A stretch of DNA of 64,000 nt from Butyricicoccus pullicaecorum (GCA_018366035.1 JAGZIW010000006.1:1-64000), one strand, 5' to 3'; positions 27,055 to 34,743 are shown, counted from the stretch's first letter. Numbers and translations are program-made. The notes: a model not told the origin generated them from the letters alone.

Positions 27055-27864
27055 GTGTGGGAAATCAAAGGATTTTTGAATACACTAAAGGGTTTATTTG
27101 GAAAGCAGCAAGAAGAAATCTTGGAAGAGCAGGAGTCAGATGAGGTCTCTGTAAAGAATTTTGTTGGTATTATCTGTCAGGTTGAGAACGCAGACACAAA
27201 AGATTATTTTATGGGACGCATCGAAGAATATGATCCGGATATGAAAGAACTGAAAATTTCCGGATATCGCATGGACTCGATTCCAGTTCAAATCTGTTAT
27301 AACGCACCTGTAAGGATTCAGATAAAAAGTGGTGAGCAGCTGACATTCATATATGCAGCTGCGAGAAAACAGAGTCAGGCGTTCTGGTGGGTTGCCGTAG
27401 AGGATATAGACCAGCGCTCGGAACAGAGAGAAGGCTTCCGTCAGCCATTGAGCGGTGTCAGTGCCATCATACGGCATAATGGAGAACAACAGACTATACC
27501 CTGCAAATTGGTAGATATTAGCTTGACAGGGATTTGTATTTGCTGTGAAGAGATGTTACAGATTGGTGAAAGAATAGATGTGCAGGAGGTGTGCCTGTAT
27601 CCAGATGCACCGGAATCTTATACCTTTACCTGTGAAGTGCGGCGGGCATTTATTCGGGGAAAGGATCATAAAATCATTCACTTGGGTGAGGAAAAATCGC
27701 AGGAGTTTGAGGAGAGTGCAGAATCTCAAGAGGTACAATCTCACAATGAGCCGGAATTAAAGGAGATATATTATGGGTGCAGTTTTTACCATATTTCGTT
27801 AGAGGACAAGGAAAAGTTGTGTAAGGAACTCTTTGTTGTACAACAGCAGAGAAGGAATCATTGA
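27055..27864 (+). CDS. PilZ-domain protein, likely c-di-GMP receptor
   Basis: A 269-residue soluble protein. An N-terminal YcgR-like domain (residues about 30-115) is followed by a PilZ domain at about 120-215 with both c-di-GMP contact motifs: RxxxR as REGFR and D/NxSxxG as DISLTG. The remainder is acidic and Glu/Gln-rich. The start is uncertain: GTG at 27055 is used because no in-frame ATG lies near; a GAGGAAAG sequence is 20 bases upstream and a weak GGGG just before. It would link the messenger to motility or surface behaviour, but no diguanylate cyclase or flagellar gene is in the window. It is a single-gene transcript with its own terminator. Confidence 0.82.
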   Translation: MWEIKGFLNTLKGLFGKQQEEILEEQESDEVSVKNFVGIICQVENADTKDYFMGRIEEYDPDMKELKISGYRMDSIPVQICYNAPVRIQIKSGEQLTFIYAAARKQSQAFWWVAVEDIDQRSEQREGFRQPLSGVSAIIRHNGEQQTIPCKLVDISLTGICICCEEMLQIGERIDVQEVCLYPDAPESYTFTCEVRRAFIRGKDHKIIHLGEEKSQEFEESAESQEVQSHNEPELKEIYYGCSFYHISLEDKEKLCKELFVVQQQRRNH

Positions 27865-27897
27865 TGGTTTACCAGATATAGATATTTTTTGATGAAG

Positions 27898-27925
27898 AAA
27901 CCCTCTGGAGCTTCCAGAGGGTTTT
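27898..27925. terminator. Bidirectional terminator after PilZ
   Basis: AAACCCTCTGGA-GCT-TCCAGAGGGTTTT, a symmetrical stem-loop with A and T tails, between the PilZ gene and the convergent phosphatase gene. Confidence 0.88.
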
Positions 27926-27975
27926 GTATGTAAAGAAGTGTTGGTATTTGGGGAGAAGTGAAGAATGGAAACGAG

Positions 27976-28434
27976 TTACTGGACAGATAGTGCTTTCAGT
28001 AAGCCTTGACAGCCGGCAAGTACATCTTGCCAAGTTGCTTCAAAGTTACCGGTATACCATGGGTCTGCGACCTCTTTTTCAGGGGTGATGCTGTAATTCA
28101 TAAGCAGTTGAATTTTCCCGTCTGGATCACCGCCGCAAATTCTCTGCATATTGCGAATATTCGCGTGATCCATGCCAATGAGCAGATGATACTGTTCATA
28201 ATCTTGCTTTTGAAGCTGTCTGGCTGCATGATGCCCACAATGAATACCGTGTGCAGTGAGTGTTCTCTGTGCAGGAGGATAGATAGGGTTTCCGATTTCC
28301 TCTGTGCTGGTTGCCGCAGAGGAAATCTGGAAACGATCTTGCAGACCTGCTTTCTGGACAAGATCCTGCATAATGAATTGAGCCATTGGACTGCGGCATA
28401 TGTTGCCATGGCACACAAAAAGTATTTTTATCAT
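27976..28434 (-). CDS. Low-molecular-weight protein-tyrosine phosphatase
   Basis: A 152-residue enzyme with the P-loop CHGNICRSP (nucleophile C8, R14) right at the N-terminus and the acid loop DPWYTGNF near residue 119. It dephosphorylates phosphotyrosine, often in envelope or stress regulation. The ATG at 28434 is used, with only a poor GGGAT ribosome site. The first codons and the upstream region appear to come from the mobile element inserted at this point: the P-loop codons repeat 3,200 bases away beside chromosomal sequence. The gene is probably intact but with a replaced 5' end. Confidence 0.9.
   Translation of the reverse strand: MIKILFVCHGNICRSPMAQFIMQDLVQKAGLQDRFQISSAATSTEEIGNPIYPPAQRTLTAHGIHCGHHAARQLQKQDYEQYHLLIGMDHANIRNMQRICGGDPDGKIQLLMNYSITPEKEVADPWYTGNFEATWQDVLAGCQGLLKALSVQ
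28404..28425. repeat. att-like site, left copy (in the phosphatase gene)
   Basis: A 22-bp site starting TGCCATGG and ending CACACAAAAAGTAT. It matches 31604-31625 at 20 of 22 positions, the last 14 bases exactly. It lies inside the phosphatase P-loop codons. With an integrase remnant just inside, it looks like one attachment site of a decayed element. Confidence 0.7.
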
Positions 28435-28499
28435 ATCTCTTATATCCCTTCATAAGCCTTCAAACCTTGATATTAGTGGATTTTAGGCATTTTTTGCAA

Positions 28500-28870
28500 T
28501 TTTTATGTTTTGTCACAAACCTACACAATTCTATGTAAGCCTACATAAATTTACGGGCAAATGGTGTAGTCATTGGTGTAGTAACTTCATGTATTTTCAG
28601 CCTAATTTTCTTCGCTTCTCCTGTGTGTCAGCACCCTTAAAGTCGATAATTTTTGACATTTGTTCTGTCACCCAGCTATACTTGAATGAGTGTAAACATT
28701 CAGCGTTATACCTGCATCGGAGTGCCCGATAATATACTGCAAGCTTTTAATATCCATATCGGCATTTGCCATATTCGTACAGAAAGTATGGAGGAACACA
28801 TGGAGCATAATATGCGGCAAAGGCTTATCTGGGTGCAACTTTTTATACTTCTTCATCGCCAACGCATTTC
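28500..28870 (-). pseudogene. Tyrosine integrase C-terminal remnant
   Basis: Minus-strand codons at about 28862-28671 encode KKYKKLHPDKPLPHIMLHVF, then LHTFCTNMANADMDIKSLQY and IIGHSDAGITLNVYTHSS, the C-terminal catalytic part of an ICE/Tn916-type phage integrase. In the family's HxFRHTFCT motif the catalytic arginine is leucine here (HVFLHTFCT). After YTHSS the frame is lost and continues in another frame with EQMSKIIDFKGADTQEKRRKLG, then stops. The N-terminal two thirds are absent. Nonfunctional remnant, adjacent to the left att-like site as integrases usually are. Confidence 0.82.
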
Positions 28871-28890
28871 ACTCTTCGCTATATTGTTTT

Positions 28891-29538
28891 CTATTCCTCT
28901 ATGAAAGAACGGCTCATAATATAAAATTCATCTTGGCTGGGAAGATACTTTTTGTCCAGCGGTTCCAGTGTAGTGTCATAGCGTTCTGCTTCTTCTTCAC
29001 TGATTGCCATAACCGGACTATCGTGATAAATCCACTTACGACCGTCCAATACATGAGGGATTAGTTCTTTGACCATCATCGCAGCAGGGTATTTCCCATT
29101 TTCGATACAGACGTTATATTTTTTACAGCTTTTGAATCCACGACTAATATAGTTGCTTGGATTTCCAAAAATGATGATTGTGTCATACCCCAACTGTACC
29201 GCTGCTTGGAATGAATGTTCCATAAGCTTTTTCCCATACCCCATTCTCTGATAAACTGGAAGAACACTAACTGGACCAAATGTTAAAATTTCTTTTTCAT
29301 TTCCGTTTTCATCAATCAAATTTGCTTTTGTATACATGATATTGCCAATCACATGACCATTCAATTCCAAAACAAAATCTAATTCCGGAATAAAATCTTC
29401 ATGTTTCCGCATGATGTGTACTAAGTAATGTTCCACAGATCCCGGCACATAAAGATTATAAAAGGCTTGTCTTGTGATTTTCTCCACAATTTCCCAGTCT
29501 TTTGGTTCCTCGTTTCTGATAATAATTTTCTGCTCCAT
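28891..29538 (-). CDS. GNAT-family N-acetyltransferase
   Basis: A 215-residue GNAT-fold protein. The acetyl-CoA binding motif A is VLPVYQRMGYGKKLMEHSF at residues about 91-109, with a following beta strand TIIIFGNPSNYISRGF typical of the fold. The acceptor cannot be read from sequence; such cargo proteins may acetylate drugs or small metabolites. It is the last gene of the TetR-RsgA-GNAT operon, 17 bases downstream of the RsgA-like gene. The stop at 28891 lies beside the integrase remnant. Confidence 0.88.
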   Translation of the reverse strand: MEQKIIIRNEEPKDWEIVEKITRQAFYNLYVPGSVEHYLVHIMRKHEDFIPELDFVLELNGHVIGNIMYTKANLIDENGNEKEILTFGPVSVLPVYQRMGYGKKLMEHSFQAAVQLGYDTIIIFGNPSNYISRGFKSCKKYNVCIENGKYPAAMMVKELIPHVLDGRKWIYHDSPVMAISEEEAERYDTTLEPLDKKYLPSQDEFYIMSRSFIEE

Positions 29539-29555
29539 AAATTTTCTCCATGTTG

Positions 29556-30617
29556 CTACCGTTTGATTGGCATTTTTTTAATCAGTTTTGAAATTTCTTT
29601 TTCCCGTTTTCCTTTTGCAATCATATAGCTTTCTTTATCTTCAATATAATCATTTTCAGCCTTTAACTTCTGATAGGATTGCCAACGGTCCATCTGCAAT
29701 TCTCCCATTTCCAGTGCTTTCTGAATGGCACATCTCGGCTCATTTGAGTGGGTACAGTTGCGGAATTTACACTGAGCAGCCAGTTCTTCAATATCTGTAA
29801 AAGTTTTTTCGATTCCTGTATCGTTATCCCACATTCCAAATTCACGCAGACCCGGAGTATCAATTACCATACCGCCCGAAGAAAGTAAGAGCAATTTTCT
29901 ACGGGTAGTGGTATGTCTGCCTTTGTCATCATTGCGCAGTCCGTTTGTTTTTAGGTGTTCTTTCCCCAACAGGAGATTGATCAGTGTAGATTTCCCCACG
30001 CCCGAGGAACCAATGAACGCGATCGTTTTTCCCTCTGAAATAAATGGTAAAAGTTCCTTGTACCCATTTTCTTCCGTTGAGGTTGTAACCAAAATATCTA
30101 TACCAAAAGCAATCGAAGATACTTCTGAAAGTTTGTTTTCTAAATCATCACACAAATCTGATTTTGTCAGCACAATGACTGGCATAGCACCGCTGTCCCA
30201 TGCAATGGAAATATACCGTTCTAACCGTCTAAGGTTAAAATCATTGTTTAATGCCATACACAGAAATACCGTATCAATATTTGCAGCAACAACCTGTTCC
30301 TGCTGTGGTTCACCAGCAGCTTTTCGGATAAAAGCACTTTTTCGTGGCAGCAGCGATTCAATGATTGCACTGTTTCCGGATTCGTTCCAATTTACCAACA
30401 CAAAGTCACCAACGGCTGGATATTTGGAAGATAGGGTGGTTTGAAATCGGAACTTTCCAGATAATTCTGCCAATTTCTCGCCCTTATCCGTTATCACTCG
30501 ATAGAACCCTTTTTCCTGTGAAAGAACACGAGCCGGTTCTAATGGATTATCTTTTGGGATTTCGTTTGAAAATTCTTCGGAGAATCCGTATCTTTTTATG
30601 TTAATTAAATTTTTCAC
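29556..30617 (-). CDS. rsgA: RsgA-family ribosome-associated GTPase
   Basis: A 353-residue circularly permuted GTPase. An N-terminal OB-type domain precedes G4 LTKSD, then G1 GSSGVGKST, G2 TTTRR and G3 DTPGLREFG, and a C-terminal zinc-binding segment with CKFRNCTHSNEPRC. RsgA proteins act in 30S subunit maturation. It sits in a TetR-controlled operon inside the apparent mobile element, so it is probably an accessory copy, and ribosome-targeting drug tolerance is a possible role. Whether the chromosome has another rsgA cannot be seen here. Confidence 0.9.
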   Translation of the reverse strand: MKNLINIKRYGFSEEFSNEIPKDNPLEPARVLSQEKGFYRVITDKGEKLAELSGKFRFQTTLSSKYPAVGDFVLVNWNESGNSAIIESLLPRKSAFIRKAAGEPQQEQVVAANIDTVFLCMALNNDFNLRRLERYISIAWDSGAMPVIVLTKSDLCDDLENKLSEVSSIAFGIDILVTTSTEENGYKELLPFISEGKTIAFIGSSGVGKSTLINLLLGKEHLKTNGLRNDDKGRHTTTRRKLLLLSSGGMVIDTPGLREFGMWDNDTGIEKTFTDIEELAAQCKFRNCTHSNEPRCAIQKALEMGELQMDRWQSYQKLKAENDYIEDKESYMIAKGKREKEISKLIKKMPIKR

Positions 30618-30643
30618 TATTTGTTCCTTTCTGCTGTGAGTGC

Positions 30644-31264
30644 TTATGAAAAATATTTTTGAAAGAAGCCGTCAACATAATGTATATAGCTTTGTGCAAT
30701 TTCTTCTTTTTTCTTCTTACAATCTGCCCCATCTGACATACTGAGCAGAAGGTAAAAAGGAGAATAGAACTCAACTGCTAACGCATGAGGAGATGGTAAC
30801 TGTTTTTTTTGTTTCTTTGATATTTCACGCAATAGATTTTCGATATAATCCATAGGACCGCCGACAAGAACCTTTTGATATAAAGCATTCATCTCGGGGG
30901 ATTTGTATTGTTCCAGAGTAAGCATTTTACGAAAATTGCAAGCAATTTCATCTTCGCTCCAATAATGAAATTGTGCTTTCATGTAATCGCCTAAACTTTT
31001 TGCTGATACATTAGAAAAAGCTTCCGGCATTTCCGAATAATCTTTTTCCGGCACACCGTTTTTTTGAGAACGCTCTACATCCAGCTGGCAGACATATTCA
31101 AATACACAATTAAAAATATCTCTTTTGTTCTTGTAATGCTTATATAATGCACCCTTTGTTATACCTAACTCTCCCGCAATTTGGCTGACAGATACTGCCT
31201 CATATCCATTAACAGCAAATAGCCGTAAAGCAGCCACTAATATTTTTTCCTTCGTATTCGCCAT
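30644..31264 (-). CDS. TetR-family regulator (cargo operon)
   Basis: A 206-residue TetR/AcrR regulator with the helix-turn-helix SVSQIAGELGITKGALYKHY at residues about 25-44 and a helical ligand domain. It is the first gene of the leftward operon with the RsgA-like and GNAT genes. Its promoter carries two TAAACnnnnGTTTAC-type operators, one downstream of the start and one between -35 and -10, so it is expected to repress itself and the two genes after it. The ligand is unknown. Confidence 0.9.
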   Translation of the reverse strand: MANTKEKILVAALRLFAVNGYEAVSVSQIAGELGITKGALYKHYKNKRDIFNCVFEYVCQLDVERSQKNGVPEKDYSEMPEAFSNVSAKSLGDYMKAQFHYWSEDEIACNFRKMLTLEQYKSPEMNALYQKVLVGGPMDYIENLLREISKKQKKQLPSPHALAVEFYSPFYLLLSMSDGADCKKKKEEIAQSYIHYVDGFFQKYFS

Positions 31265-31277
31265 TATAACCTCCGAT

Positions 31278-31297
31278 GAGTAAACGCTTGTTTACTC
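31278..31297. promoter_or_regulatory. TetR operator 1
   Basis: A perfect inverted repeat GAGTAAAC-GCTT-GTTTACTC, 14-33 bases before the TetR start codon and at or after the transcription start. Confidence 0.8.
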
Positions 31298-31301
31298 ATA
31301 T

Positions 31302-31330
31302 AGTATAGTGAACAATCGTTTACTTGTCAA
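31302..31330 (-). promoter_or_regulatory. Promoter of the TetR-RsgA-GNAT operon with overlapping operator 2
   Basis: On the minus strand TTGACA (31330-31325), 17 bases, TATACT (31307-31302). The spacer holds a second operator copy, GTGAAC-AATC-GTTTAC (31308-31323), one mismatch from perfect symmetry. A repressor bound there would block RNA polymerase. Confidence 0.85.
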
Positions 31331-31448
31331 GTAATTAACATATTATTTCACACGGAATAGTAAGATGCTGTCTAAAATCATAAGTGTTACTTTACCGCAC
31401 ATGCGCAATTTGCTTAGGGTAGATATTCTATTGCTAGTCCCTAACACA

Positions 31449-31482
31449 AGCGGCAGCAATCCATTCAAAGGATGCTGCCGCT
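31449..31482. terminator. Hairpin near the right end of the element
   Basis: AGCGGCAGCAATCC pairs with GGATGCTGCCGCT apart from one bulged A, around a short loop. No long T-tract follows. It may be a terminator or an end structure of the element. The rest of 31331-31603 holds no gene I can support. Confidence 0.5.
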
Positions 31483-31603
31483 AAATTTCTCCATCTACAA
31501 TTTTGTCATTCAAGGCTCTTACTGAAAAAAATGGTGTAGTAAGTGCCTATTTGCTTTGTATATCTATTGATTTTGCAGGCTTTTCTGGGACTTTTCAAGA
31601 TAC

Positions 31604-31625
31604 TGCCGTGACACACAAAAAGTAT
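31604..31625. repeat. att-like site, right copy
   Basis: The second copy starts TGCCGTGA and ends CACACAAAAAGTAT, in the same orientation as 28404-28425. Read on the minus strand it encodes ILFVCHG followed by SILKSP, a diverged copy of the phosphatase P-loop, then loses similarity. It has no start codon in frame upstream. It is best read as the displaced end of the phosphatase gene at an insertion junction. Confidence 0.68.
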
Positions 31626-31659
31626 CCGATTCTTTTAAGAAACGGACTCCATAAAAATT

Positions 31660-32037
31660 TTAGTTTTTTTGATGCTTTGCCATGGCATGTGCACGGATAT
31701 GGTCGAAGGTTTCTTGGCTGAGGATATGCTCAATTTTGCAGGCATCTTGCTCTGCAGTTTCAGCAGAAACACCGAGATCAATCAGATATTGGGTCAATAA
31801 AATATGCCGCTCGTAAATTTTATCAGCAATGGCGCGTCCGCGCTCGGTCAATTGGATTAATCCATGTGGTTCGACGGTAATATATCCATTTTCGCGGAGA
31901 CGTTTCATTGCAGTAGAAACACTGGGTTTGGAAAAGCCCAGTTCATTTGCGATATCGATTGAGCGCACAGAGCCATTTTGAATCGTCAGCCGCAGGATGG
32001 TCTCCAAATAGTCCTCGGCAGATTTTTGGATACGCAT
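31660..32037 (-). CDS. DtxR/MntR-family metal-dependent repressor, likely iron-sensing
   Basis: A 125-residue winged-helix repressor lacking the C-terminal SH3-like domain, so of MntR size. The helix-turn-helix is SIDIANELGFSKPSVSTAM. Metal-site residues are D9, E12, H78, C100, E103 and H104. A cysteine at position 100 (in DACKIEH) matches Cys102 of DtxR, where MntR has glutamate, so iron is the more likely metal. The ATG at 32037 has GGGGGA just upstream; the longer frame at 32061 lacks one. It lies next to feoB and feoA and probably represses them when iron is plentiful. Confidence 0.9.
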   Translation of the reverse strand: MRIQKSAEDYLETILRLTIQNGSVRSIDIANELGFSKPSVSTAMKRLRENGYITVEPHGLIQLTERGRAIADKIYERHILLTQYLIDLGVSAETAEQDACKIEHILSQETFDHIRAHAMAKHQKN

Positions 32038-32094
32038 TTTGGATCCCCCATTCTCTGTCATGACATTCGACTTTGGGACAAGTCTTCTTTGTAT

Positions 32095-32123
32095 ATAGTA
32101 GCATAGATTGCGGCCATTTGCAA
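32095..32123 (-). promoter_or_regulatory. Promoter of the DtxR-like regulator
   Basis: On the minus strand TTGCAA (32123-32118), 17 bases, TACTAT (32100-32095), about 60 bases before the start codon. Confidence 0.65.
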
Positions 32124-32176
32124 TTTTTTCTATAAATGGGATTATAAAAAGTTAGTTTTAATAAACTTTTCTAAAA

Positions 32177-32209
32177 AAAAGTCTGTCTTTTGATTAAGAC
32201 AGACTTTTG
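32177..32209 (-). terminator. Terminator of the feo operon
   Basis: AAAGTCTGTCTT-TTGATT-AAGACAGACTTT. On the minus strand it is followed by a run of eight T residues, eight bases after the stop of the last gene. Confidence 0.92.
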
Positions 32210-32216
32210 TAAAATA

Positions 32217-32402
32217 TCATTTTGAGGAATCTTTGTGCTGACAGCCGCAGCAAGAAGCCTGCTCTTTCAGCTCTTTGCCGCTGTGACAACTGCTGGCGGC
32301 GGGGCAGCCAATACATTTTACGCCCTGTTTTTTGGATTTGATGATATAGCCGACTGCGCAGCCAATAAGAATAAGGACAATAGTAAGTACGATCCAGTCC
32401 AT
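32217..32402 (-). CDS. FeoB-associated Cys-rich membrane protein
   Basis: A 61-residue protein with one N-terminal transmembrane helix (WIVLTIVLILIGCAVGYII) and a short tail carrying five or six cysteines in CIGCPAASSC and ASCCGCQHK. This is the pattern of the small protein that follows feoB in Firmicutes. It may handle ferrous iron or stabilise FeoB; its role is not established. It lies 12 bases downstream of feoB and ends at a terminator. Confidence 0.9.
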   Translation of the reverse strand: MDWIVLTIVLILIGCAVGYIIKSKKQGVKCIGCPAASSCHSGKELKEQASCCGCQHKDSSK

Positions 32403-32414
32403 AGTTACCTCCTT

Positions 32415-34427
32415 TTAACCTTTCTGAGCAATTGTTTGATCCAGAGAATATTTTGCATCGATTTTCTTGTTGGTATTCATAGCGAGGGCAACGATTATAC
32501 TGATGATTACAGCGACTGCGATAAGACCCGCCACAAACGCCTGTCCCAGAGAACCGGTGGTAATGAGTGTGCCGATTTGATATACGAAGAATGCGATCAC
32601 ATAACCTGTTGCAAGCTGAAGTGCAATGCCGCCAAACAGCCATTTTTTATCCTGCATTTCAGAATTCATAGCACCGATTGCAGCAAAGCAAGGTGGGGTA
32701 TACAGATTAAACATCAGATATGCCAGAGCGGCAACTGCGGTCAGACCCATTGTGGCAGCCACTTCATTTGCTCCGCCGACCAGAGCGAGATCCTCATCGA
32801 TAAAGCGGGTGAATCCGTAAACAACAGCCAGTGTACCAACAACATTCTCTTTTGCGATAAAGCCAGTGATTGCAGCGGCTGCCAGCTGCCATACACCAAA
32901 ACCGAGCGGGAGCAGAAGTACGGCGAATGGGGACGCGATGCTTGCAAGGATTGAGGTATGCTCCATACCTTCTTCGACGACCTGCAAATTCCATGTGAAG
33001 GACTGCATAATTTGAACAACCGCATTGCATACCAGAATAATGGTACCCGCCTTAATGATATAGGCTTTTGCACGAGACAGCATGGAAATAACAGCCCGCT
33101 TTAGGCTCGGAATCTTGTATTCCGGCAGTTCCATAATGAAGAAAGATTTTCGGTATTTGTGACCAGTAACTTTGAGTACCAGCAAGGAACTGAAGAAAAT
33201 CAGTGCGATGCCAACGAAGTACATGAGCGTGCCGACCCAAGACGCATCATGGAAGAAGGCACCAGCAAACAATGCGATAACAGGGAGCTTGGCGCCGCAG
33301 GGCATGAAAGGGGTCAGCATTGCAGTGGTACGACGTTCTCTTTCGTTGCGAATAGTGCGGCAAGACATAATGCCGGGAATTGCACACCCAGTGCCGATTA
33401 CCATGGGGATAACAGATTTGCCGGACAGACCGACGCGCTTAAAGATTGGATCCATAACGACGCTGACACGTGCCATGTAACCGCAGTCTTCGAGCAGAGA
33501 GATGAGGAAATACATGACCATAACGAGCGGCAGGAAGCCAACAACAGCGCCAACACCGCCGATGATGCCATCGACAAGCAGTGCCTGCATAAAGGGAGAC
33601 GCGCCCTCTACCATGCCCGCAACCATTCCTTGGAAGGATTCAATCCAACCGGTAAGTGTGTCTGCAAGAAAGGGACCTAGACGTGACTGTGAGATATCGA
33701 AAACAGCCCACATTACCAGCGCGAAAAATGGGATACCAAGCCATTTGTTGGTTAGGATTGCGTCAATACTGTCCTGCTTTGTCTTGTCCTTTGTCAGTAT
33801 GGTTCGCGTCTCTACCTGACGCACCAGAGCATTTACAAATTCAAAACGTTTGCGGTCGGCGGCTTCAACTGCACTTTTGTCATGCAGGTCAATAGTGCCC
33901 TGTACATAAGGCGCCTTCTGTGTCAGACCGGCAGACTTTGCCGCTTTTGCAACAACTTCAGCAAGACCGTCGTCCGTGTTTGATGTTGATATCGTCTTGA
34001 TAACTGGACAGCCCAGCTTTTCAGACAGCAGCTTGGCATTGATTTGGGTGCCTTTCTTTACATTGATATCGCTCTTGTTAAGTGCAACAACGACCGGAAT
34101 ACCAAGCTCTAAGAGCTGTGTTGTGAAGAATAGGCTGCGGCTTAGGTTGGTTGCATCTACAATATTGATGATGACATCAGGGTGCTCATTTTTTACATAG
34201 CTGCTGGTGATGCTCTCCTCTGAAGTGAAAGGTGACATAGAATAAGCACCCGGGAGATCGACTGCAATCAGTTCGGGATAGCCGTCAGAGAAGGATTTTT
34301 TGATTGGACTTTCTTTCTTGTCAACGGTAACACCAGCCCAGTTGCCGACACGCTCGGTTCGGCCGGTGAGCGCGTTGTACATGGTGGTTTTACCACTGTT
34401 GGGATTGCCTGTCAGAGCAATTCTCAT
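32415..34427 (-). CDS. feoB: Ferrous iron transport protein B
   Basis: A 670-residue Fe(II) transporter. The N-terminal G domain has G1 GNPNSGKTT, G2 TVDKKE, G3 DLPGAYSMSPFTSEE and G4 NKSD. The GDI-type helical domain and two Gate domains follow, with GTGCAIPGIMSCRTIRNERE and FMPCGAKLPV carrying conserved cysteines, and about 8-10 membrane spans. It imports ferrous iron, which suits an anaerobe. It is preceded by feoA and followed by the Cys-rich small protein. A possible DtxR half-site pair lies in its leader. Confidence 0.96.
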   Translation of the reverse strand: MRIALTGNPNSGKTTMYNALTGRTERVGNWAGVTVDKKESPIKKSFSDGYPELIAVDLPGAYSMSPFTSEESITSSYVKNEHPDVIINIVDATNLSRSLFFTTQLLELGIPVVVALNKSDINVKKGTQINAKLLSEKLGCPVIKTISTSNTDDGLAEVVAKAAKSAGLTQKAPYVQGTIDLHDKSAVEAADRKRFEFVNALVRQVETRTILTKDKTKQDSIDAILTNKWLGIPFFALVMWAVFDISQSRLGPFLADTLTGWIESFQGMVAGMVEGASPFMQALLVDGIIGGVGAVVGFLPLVMVMYFLISLLEDCGYMARVSVVMDPIFKRVGLSGKSVIPMVIGTGCAIPGIMSCRTIRNERERRTTAMLTPFMPCGAKLPVIALFAGAFFHDASWVGTLMYFVGIALIFFSSLLVLKVTGHKYRKSFFIMELPEYKIPSLKRAVISMLSRAKAYIIKAGTIILVCNAVVQIMQSFTWNLQVVEEGMEHTSILASIASPFAVLLLPLGFGVWQLAAAAITGFIAKENVVGTLAVVYGFTRFIDEDLALVGGANEVAATMGLTAVAALAYLMFNLYTPPCFAAIGAMNSEMQDKKWLFGGIALQLATGYVIAFFVYQIGTLITTGSLGQAFVAGLIAVAVIISIIVALAMNTNKKIDAKYSLDQTIAQKG

Positions 34428-34460
34428 AGCTTGTTCCTCCGTTTTTATAATACATTAAAA

Positions 34461-34474
34461 TTAGCTTAGACTAA
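34461..34474. promoter_or_regulatory. Candidate DtxR-type operator between feoA and feoB
   Basis: The inverted repeat TTAG-CTTAGA-CTAA resembles the TTAGGTTAG-CCTAA family of DtxR/IdeR sites. It lies 34 bases before the feoB start and is a weak candidate by itself. Confidence 0.4.
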
Positions 34475-34484
34475 CTGTTGAGGC

Positions 34485-34530
34485 GATTAAAAACTATTCA
34501 TGATGAATAGTTTGAGAATAGCTTTTAATC
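34485..34530 (-). terminator. Extended hairpin between feoA and feoB
   Basis: AAACTATTCA-TGA-TGAATAGTTT (34491-34513) is a perfect 10-bp stem, with an outer pairing of GATTAAAA (34485-34492) and TTTTAATC (34523-34530). On the minus strand a short T-run follows the stem. It could reduce feoB expression relative to feoA. Confidence 0.5.
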
Positions 34531-34743
34531 TTTGATTTGGATTGCCTGTGCAAGGTTTTGATCAATGTTATAGCGTCCGTCTTTGACCGCGATGACAAAG
34601 CCGCCGCGCATCTGAGAAACAACGGTAATGGGTTCTCCGCTGTAACAACCTAAGGAGAACAAGAAACTGTTTAACTCTTCGTCATCGGTCAGAATATCTT
34701 CGACGATATATTCCTGTCCGAGCTGTGCATCGGATAAGTTCAT
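34525..34743 (-). CDS. feoA: Ferrous iron transport protein A
   Basis: A 72-residue SH3-like FeoA protein with LSDAQLGQEYIVEDIL at its start, LFSLGCYSGEPITVVSQ and DGRYNIDQNLAQAIQI at the end. FeoA binds and supports FeoB. An in-frame ATG at 34749 is only one base after GGGGGA, so the start at 34743 (seven bases) is used. It is the first gene of the feo operon, with a strong promoter and an inverted repeat in front. Confidence 0.92.
   Translation of the reverse strand: MNLSDAQLGQEYIVEDILTDDEELNSFLFSLGCYSGEPITVVSQMRGGFVIAVKDGRYNIDQNLAQAIQIKD

Larger units (their letters stand above)
28426..31603. mobile_element. Decayed integrative element carrying TetR-RsgA-GNAT
   Basis: The interval between the two matching 22-bp sites is about 3.2 kb. 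It holds a tyrosine-integrase remnant at its left end and a leftward operon of a TetR regulator, an RsgA-like GTPase and a GNAT acetyltransferase. Bases here are visibly more A/T-rich than in the flanking genes. Transfer and replication genes are absent, so it is a deletion derivative of a larger element or a small cargo unit. Boundaries rest on the repeats alone and were not checked against an uninserted relative. Confidence 0.6.

Noticed and set aside
31331..31603. A possible small gene in the element's right end (about 31503-31603)
   Set aside because: The open frame has no ribosome site and no motif; it overlaps the likely att region.
32235..32954. A 239-codon plus-strand open frame across feoB and its small partner
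   Set aside because: It is antisense to feoB, whose GTPase motifs are unambiguous.
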